Shown: piece by piece, positions 6,409-8,704 of the stretch
How the letters are laid out: each line of letters starts with the position of its first letter
Position numbering within the stretch: position 1 is the first letter of the stretch
DNA from: Massilia sp. UBA2604
Lineage (GTDB): Bacteria; Pseudomonadota; Gammaproteobacteria; Burkholderiales; Burkholderiaceae_D
Assembly (NCBI GenBank): GCA_002339265.1
Contig: DDKG01000084.1
Span: forward strand, 1 to 8,704
Length of the DNA: 8,704 nucleotides
Reading direction: 5' to 3'
Translations under genes and position numbers: made by a program
The notes under the pieces: generated by a model
Database searches by the model: none
Told to the model about the DNA's origin: nothing
What the model saw: the letters and a program-made list of their open reading frames with translations, nothing else

Positions 6409-6437
6409 CGTCATCCCCGCGAAGGCGGGGATCCAAG
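6409..6437 (+). repeat. REP-like palindrome, copy 3 (right pair)
   Basis: This 29-base element is in the CGTCAT...CCAAG orientation. Its hairpin is ATCCCCGC (6413-6420), loop GAAG, then GCGGGGAT (6425-6432). It lies 16 bases upstream of the helicase start codon, so it should be part of the helicase leader if transcription comes from lipA. Confidence 0.88.
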
Positions 6438-6466
6438 TCCTGCTCGCATATCGAAACGCTGGCAAG

Positions 6467-6495
6467 CTTGGATCCCCGCCTGCGCGGGGATGACG
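6467..6495 (-). repeat. REP-like palindrome, copy 4 (right pair)
   Basis: This is the inverted partner of copy 3 across a 29-base spacer. Its hairpin is ATCCCCGC (6472-6479), loop CTGC, then GCGGGGAT (6484-6491). It equals the reverse complement of copy 3 at 28 of 29 positions, so 6408-6496 can also fold as one long 30-bp stem. It fills most of the 171-base gap between lipA and the helicase gene; the remaining 67 bases (6497-6563) show nothing recognisable. Confidence 0.88.
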
Positions 6496-6563
6496 TGCAT
6501 ACTTTGACTGGAATTGTTGCCGGCCGACTTATCGTACCGTACGGCAGGCGGCGATGGCGCTTG

Positions 6564-7556
6564 TTACGCTGCCACGCCCGCGTTATGCGCCTGCTGGTCG
6601 GCGTGATACGACGAACGCACCATCGCGCCCACGGCCGCGTGCACGAAGCCCATCTCATACGCCTTCTCTTCGAACATCTTGAAGGTGTCCGGGTGCACGT
6701 AGCGGCGCACCGGCAGGTGCGAGTTGGTCGGCGCCAGGTACTGGCCGATGGTGAGCATGTCGATGTCGTGCTCGCGCATGTCGCGCATCACTTCCAGGAT
6801 CTCTTCGTCGGTCTCGCCCAGGCCGACCATCAGGCCCGACTTGGTGACCGCGTTCGGGTACATCTTCTTGAAGTCGCGCAGCAGCACCAGCGAGTGCTTG
6901 TAGTCGGCGCCCGGACGCGCTTCCTTGTACAGGCGCGGCACGGTTTCCAGGTTGTGATTCATCACGTCCGGCAAGCCGTCGGCGAAGATGTTCAGCGCCT
7001 TTTCCAGGCGGCCGCGGAAGTCGGGCACCAGCACTTCGATCTTGGTGTTCGGGCTCGAGGCGCGGGTCTTCTGGATGCACTCGACGAAGTGGCCGGCGCC
7101 GCCGTCGCGCAGGTCGTCGCGGTCGACCGAGGTGATCACGACGTAGGACAGGCGCAGGTCGGCGATGGTCTTGGCCAGGTTGCCCGGCTCGTTCACATCC
7201 AGTGGATCAGGACGGCCGTGGCCGACGTCGCAGAACGGGCAGCGGCGGGTGCACTTATCGCCCATGATCATGAAGGTCGCGGTGCCCTTGCCGAAGCATT
7301 CGCCGATGTTCGGGCAGCTGGCTTCCTCGCACACCGTCACCAGGTTATTCGCGCGCAGGATGTCCTTGATCTCGTAGAAGCGCGACGAGGCGGTGGCGGC
7401 CTTGACGCGGATCCAGTCCGGCTTTTTCAGGCGCTCGACGTCCGCGATCGGCACGATCTTGATCGGGATGCGCGACGTCTTGCTGGCGCCTTTCTGCTTT
7501 TCGCTGGCGTTGTAGGCGGATGCGGAGGCGATGCCGGTGTCGATTTCGGAAGTCAT
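6564..7556 (-). CDS. lipA: Lipoyl synthase LipA
   Basis: The 330-residue protein is a radical SAM enzyme that inserts two sulfurs into octanoyl groups on lipoyl domains of pyruvate and 2-oxoglutarate dehydrogenases and the glycine cleavage H protein. The radical SAM cluster motif is Cys102-x3-Cys106-x2-Cys109 (CTRRCPFC). The auxiliary sulfur-donating cluster motif is Cys76, Cys81 and Cys87 ([12 protein letters not shown]). The C-terminal RSSYHAD (314-320) supplies the serine ligand of the auxiliary cluster. [18 protein letters not shown] and [11 protein letters not shown] are also typical. The first 40 or so residues are a variable lead. Its ATG overlaps the lipB stop by ATGA (7553-7556), so translation is probably coupled. 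A GAAGGG lies 11 bases upstream within a short palindrome (7567-7579). Complete, with no missing key residue. Confidence 0.98.
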   Translation of the reverse strand: MTSEIDTGIASASAYNASEKQKGASKTSRIPIKIVPIADVERLKKPDWIRVKAATASSRFYEIKDILRANNLVTVCEEASCPNIGECFGKGTATFMIMGDKCTRRCPFCDVGHGRPDPLDVNEPGNLAKTIADLRLSYVVITSVDRDDLRDGGAGHFVECIQKTRASSPNTKIEVLVPDFRGRLEKALNIFADGLPDVMNHNLETVPRLYKEARPGADYKHSLVLLRDFKKMYPNAVTKSGLMVGLGETDEEILEVMRDMREHDIDMLTIGQYLAPTNSHLPVRRYVHPDTFKMFEEKAYEMGFVHAAVGAMVRSSYHADQQAHNAGVAA

Positions 7557-8293
7557 TTGGCTCGTTGCCCTTCAAGGGCGTCAGTTGGTTTGTTCGGTTC
7601 GGACTGGCCGGGGACGATCTGCTGCCCGAGATGCAGTACCAGGGCCTGCGCCAGCGCCTGCTGGACGTCGGCCAGCGGCGCTTCGACGCCCATGGTGCGC
7701 ATGTCGACCGTGGCCAGTCCCGAATAGCCGCACGGGTTGATCCAGGTGAACGGGGCCAAGTCCATGCCCACGTTCAGCGATACGCCGTGATAGGTGCAGC
7801 CGTTGCCGCGCACCTTGAGGCCGAGCGCGGCGATCTTGGCGCCCTTGCGCGGGCCCTCGGCGATATAGATGCCGGGCGCGCCGGCGACGCGCTCACCGGC
7901 CAGATTATACGCCCCTAATACATCGATCACTGCCTGTTCGATTTTTTCCACAAACTGGCGCGCATACAGCTTGCCGCCCGGCTTGTTGCGGCGCAAGTCC
8001 ATCAACAGGTAGATCACCACCTGGCCCGGACCGTGATAGGTGACCTCGCCGCCGCGGTCGGTCTGGACCACCGGCACGCCGTGCGGCGCCAGCACGTGGC
8101 CCGGATCGGCGCCCAGGCCCAGCGTGAACACGGGCGGGTGCTCGACGATCCACAGTTCGTCCCGGGTCTCGGGCGTACGCGCATCGGTGAAGGCGCGCAT
8201 GGCGGCGAAGGTGGGTTCGTAGTCGGCGCGGCCGAGTTCACGGACGAGCGGCGCGGCGGGGTGGATCGAAGACATGGAATCGGGATGGGGCAT
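7553..8293 (-). CDS. lipB: Octanoyl-ACP:protein octanoyltransferase LipB
   Basis: The 246-residue protein transfers octanoate from acyl carrier protein to the lipoyl-domain lysine, the step before LipA. Family landmarks are [15 protein letters not shown] (48-62), [16 protein letters not shown] (78-93) and [20 protein letters not shown] (151-170) with catalytic Lys153. NPCGYSGL (186-193) holds the acyl-carrying Cys188. About 20 residues after 226 form a variable tail rich in Pro, Gln and Lys. Met1 at 8293 has no visible ribosome binding site. Met7 (ATG at 8275-8273) is an equally possible start, since the conserved region begins near Leu16. A two-codon ATG-GCC-TGA lies just before Met1 and its stop shares one base with the ATG. 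A putative -10 box lies 27 bases upstream. Confidence 0.97.
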   Translation of the reverse strand: MPHPDSMSSIHPAAPLVRELGRADYEPTFAAMRAFTDARTPETRDELWIVEHPPVFTLGLGADPGHVLAPHGVPVVQTDRGGEVTYHGPGQVVIYLLMDLRRNKPGGKLYARQFVEKIEQAVIDVLGAYNLAGERVAGAPGIYIAEGPRKGAKIAALGLKVRGNGCTYHGVSLNVGMDLAPFTWINPCGYSGLATVDMRTMGVEAPLADVQQALAQALVLHLGQQIVPGQSEPNKPTDALEGQRAK

Positions 8294-8319
8294 CAGGCCA
8301 TAGTATGGACAGCCCCGTC

Positions 8320-8325
8320 ATTATA
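8320..8325 (-). promoter_or_regulatory. Possible -10 box (TATAAT) for lipB-lipA
   Basis: On the minus strand a perfect TATAAT lies in the 103-base gap between ybeD and lipB, 27 bases before the lipB ATG. A start near 8313 would give a leader of about 20 bases. No good -35 hexamer is visible 16-18 bases upstream, so this is a moderate call. Confidence 0.4.
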
Positions 8326-8343
8326 AGTCAGCACGATGGGGCG

Positions 8344-8392
8344 TGCCTGCCGAACAGGCAGCCAGCCCGCAATGCTTGCCGATATGGCAAGC
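8344..8392 (-). other. Two adjacent hairpins after ybeD
   Basis: Just past the ybeD stop (8397-8399), GCTTGCC and GGCAAGC (8374-8380, 8386-8392) form a 7-bp stem with a 5-base loop. TGCCTG and CAGGCA (8344-8349, 8355-8360) form a second stem of 6 bp with a 5-base loop. Neither is followed by a T-run, so intrinsic termination is doubtful. They may act as a weak terminator, a pause or a 3'-end protector. Confidence 0.45.
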
Positions 8393-8396
8393 CGTC

Positions 8397-8663
8397 TTAC
8401 AGGACCATCTTGACCATCGGATGGGTCGACAGCGTGCGGTACACCTCGTCGAGCATCTCGCGGCTGGTGGCGGTGACGGTGACGGTCAGGCCGGTGTAGT
8501 TGCCCTTGGCCGAAGGACGGGTTTCCAGCTTGCCTTCATGGAAAGTCGGATCCAGCTGGGTCACCAGGGCGATGATGGTGGGAGCGAAATCGATATGGGT
8601 CGCGCCCATCACCTTGATCGGGAATTCGCTCGGGTATTCGATGAGGGATTCTTTCGGGTCCAT
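8397..8663 (-). CDS. ybeD: YbeD/DUF493 family protein
   Basis: The 88-residue protein matches the YbeD (DUF493) family in size and in its conserved parts. These are the lead SLIEYPSEFPIKVMG (6-20), RPSAKGNYTGLTVTVTAT (49-66) and the C-terminal MVKMVL. The family has an ACT-like alpha/beta fold and is usually encoded directly before lipB, as here, which suggests a regulatory link to lipoylation, but no function is established. I chose ATG 8663 rather than the in-frame ATG at 8696 because family members start at this point and because AGGA (8670-8673 on the minus strand) sits 6 bases upstream. Confidence 0.92.
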   Translation of the reverse strand: MDPKESLIEYPSEFPIKVMGATHIDFAPTIIALVTQLDPTFHEGKLETRPSAKGNYTGLTVTVTATSREMLDEVYRTLSTHPMVKMVL

Positions 8664-8669
8664 GACTAA

Positions 8670-8673
8670 TCCT
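8670..8673 (-). promoter_or_regulatory. Ribosome binding site of ybeD
   Basis: AGGA on the minus strand lies 6 bases before ATG 8663 and supports the shorter ybeD start over the in-frame ATG at 8696. Confidence 0.55.
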
Positions 8674-8685
8674 GTGTAAATGCGC

Positions 8686-8691
8686 ATTGTA
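8686..8691 (-). promoter_or_regulatory. Possible -10 box (TACAAT) for ybeD
   Basis: TACAAT on the minus strand would place a start near 8679 and give a leader of about 16 bases that contains the AGGA site. Any -35 element would lie beyond the right edge of the window, so it cannot be tested here. Confidence 0.35.
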
Positions 8692-8704
8692 GCCAATGCC
8701 GGCG

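Noticed and set aside
4252..6495. REP-like repeats as a CRISPR array
   Set aside because: There are only four copies in two inverted pairs about 2 kb apart, with no regular spacers and no cas genes.
6503..6535. TTGACT as a plus-strand -35 box
   Set aside because: No acceptable -10 hexamer lies 16-18 bases downstream (ACTTAT/CTTATC), and it would read antisense into lipA.
5805..7727. Plus-strand open frame of 640 codons across the helicase start, REP pair and lipA
   Set aside because: It runs antisense through two clearly identified genes and the repeats (SSPRRRGSK and DPRLRGDDV are typical repeat translations). No family match is apparent.
8291..8301. Two-codon upstream frame (ATG-GCC-TGA) before lipB
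   Set aside because: Its stop shares a base with the lipB ATG, which is intriguing, but it has no ribosome binding site and such a short frame is expected by chance.
8344..8392. Hairpins after ybeD as a proper intrinsic terminator
   Set aside because: No T-run follows either stem on the minus strand; they are listed only as hairpins.

Overview
The window looks like a conserved chromosomal stretch of a GC-rich betaproteobacterium, most likely of the Oxalobacteraceae (Massilia/Herbaspirillum type). This placement rests on remembered protein similarity and gene order, not on a search. No RNA gene, insertion sequence, CRISPR array or phage gene is visible.

Left half (1-3741). The order matches the E. 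coli yraL-yraM-yraN-yraO-yraP locus: the start of rsmI (minus strand, cut by the window edge), then on the plus strand lpoA (a short LppC-type lipoprotein), yraN, a SIS-domain isomerase and the BON-domain lipoprotein dolP. These genes are tightly packed. lpoA and yraN are one base apart, and dolP overlaps the end of the SIS gene by 8 bases behind a strong ribosome binding site. A strong intrinsic terminator follows dolP; its loop contains a perfect TATAAT. Next comes a membrane-anchored TlpA-like thioredoxin-fold protein with an unusual CVTC centre.

Right half (3746-8704). All genes lie on the minus strand. In transcription order they are ybeD (DUF493), lipB and lipA (overlapping by ATGA), a 670-residue Suv3-type helicase, and a PaaI-like hotdog thioesterase that converges on the tlpA-like gene with a 4-base gap. 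ybeD-lipB-lipA is the widespread lipoate synthesis arrangement: LipB moves octanoate from acyl carrier protein to lipoyl domains and LipA inserts the two sulfurs.

The most unusual structure is around the Suv3-like gene. It is flanked on both sides by inverted pairs of a 29-base REP-like palindrome (4252-4364 and 6409-6495). The two pairs are in opposite relative orientation, and paired-base changes in the stems compensate each other. Other points to check are a near-leaderless promoter for the SIS gene, GmhA catalytic residues in a DiaA locus, loss of the DolP lipid-binding tryptophan, and the very small divergent gap between rsmI and lpoA.
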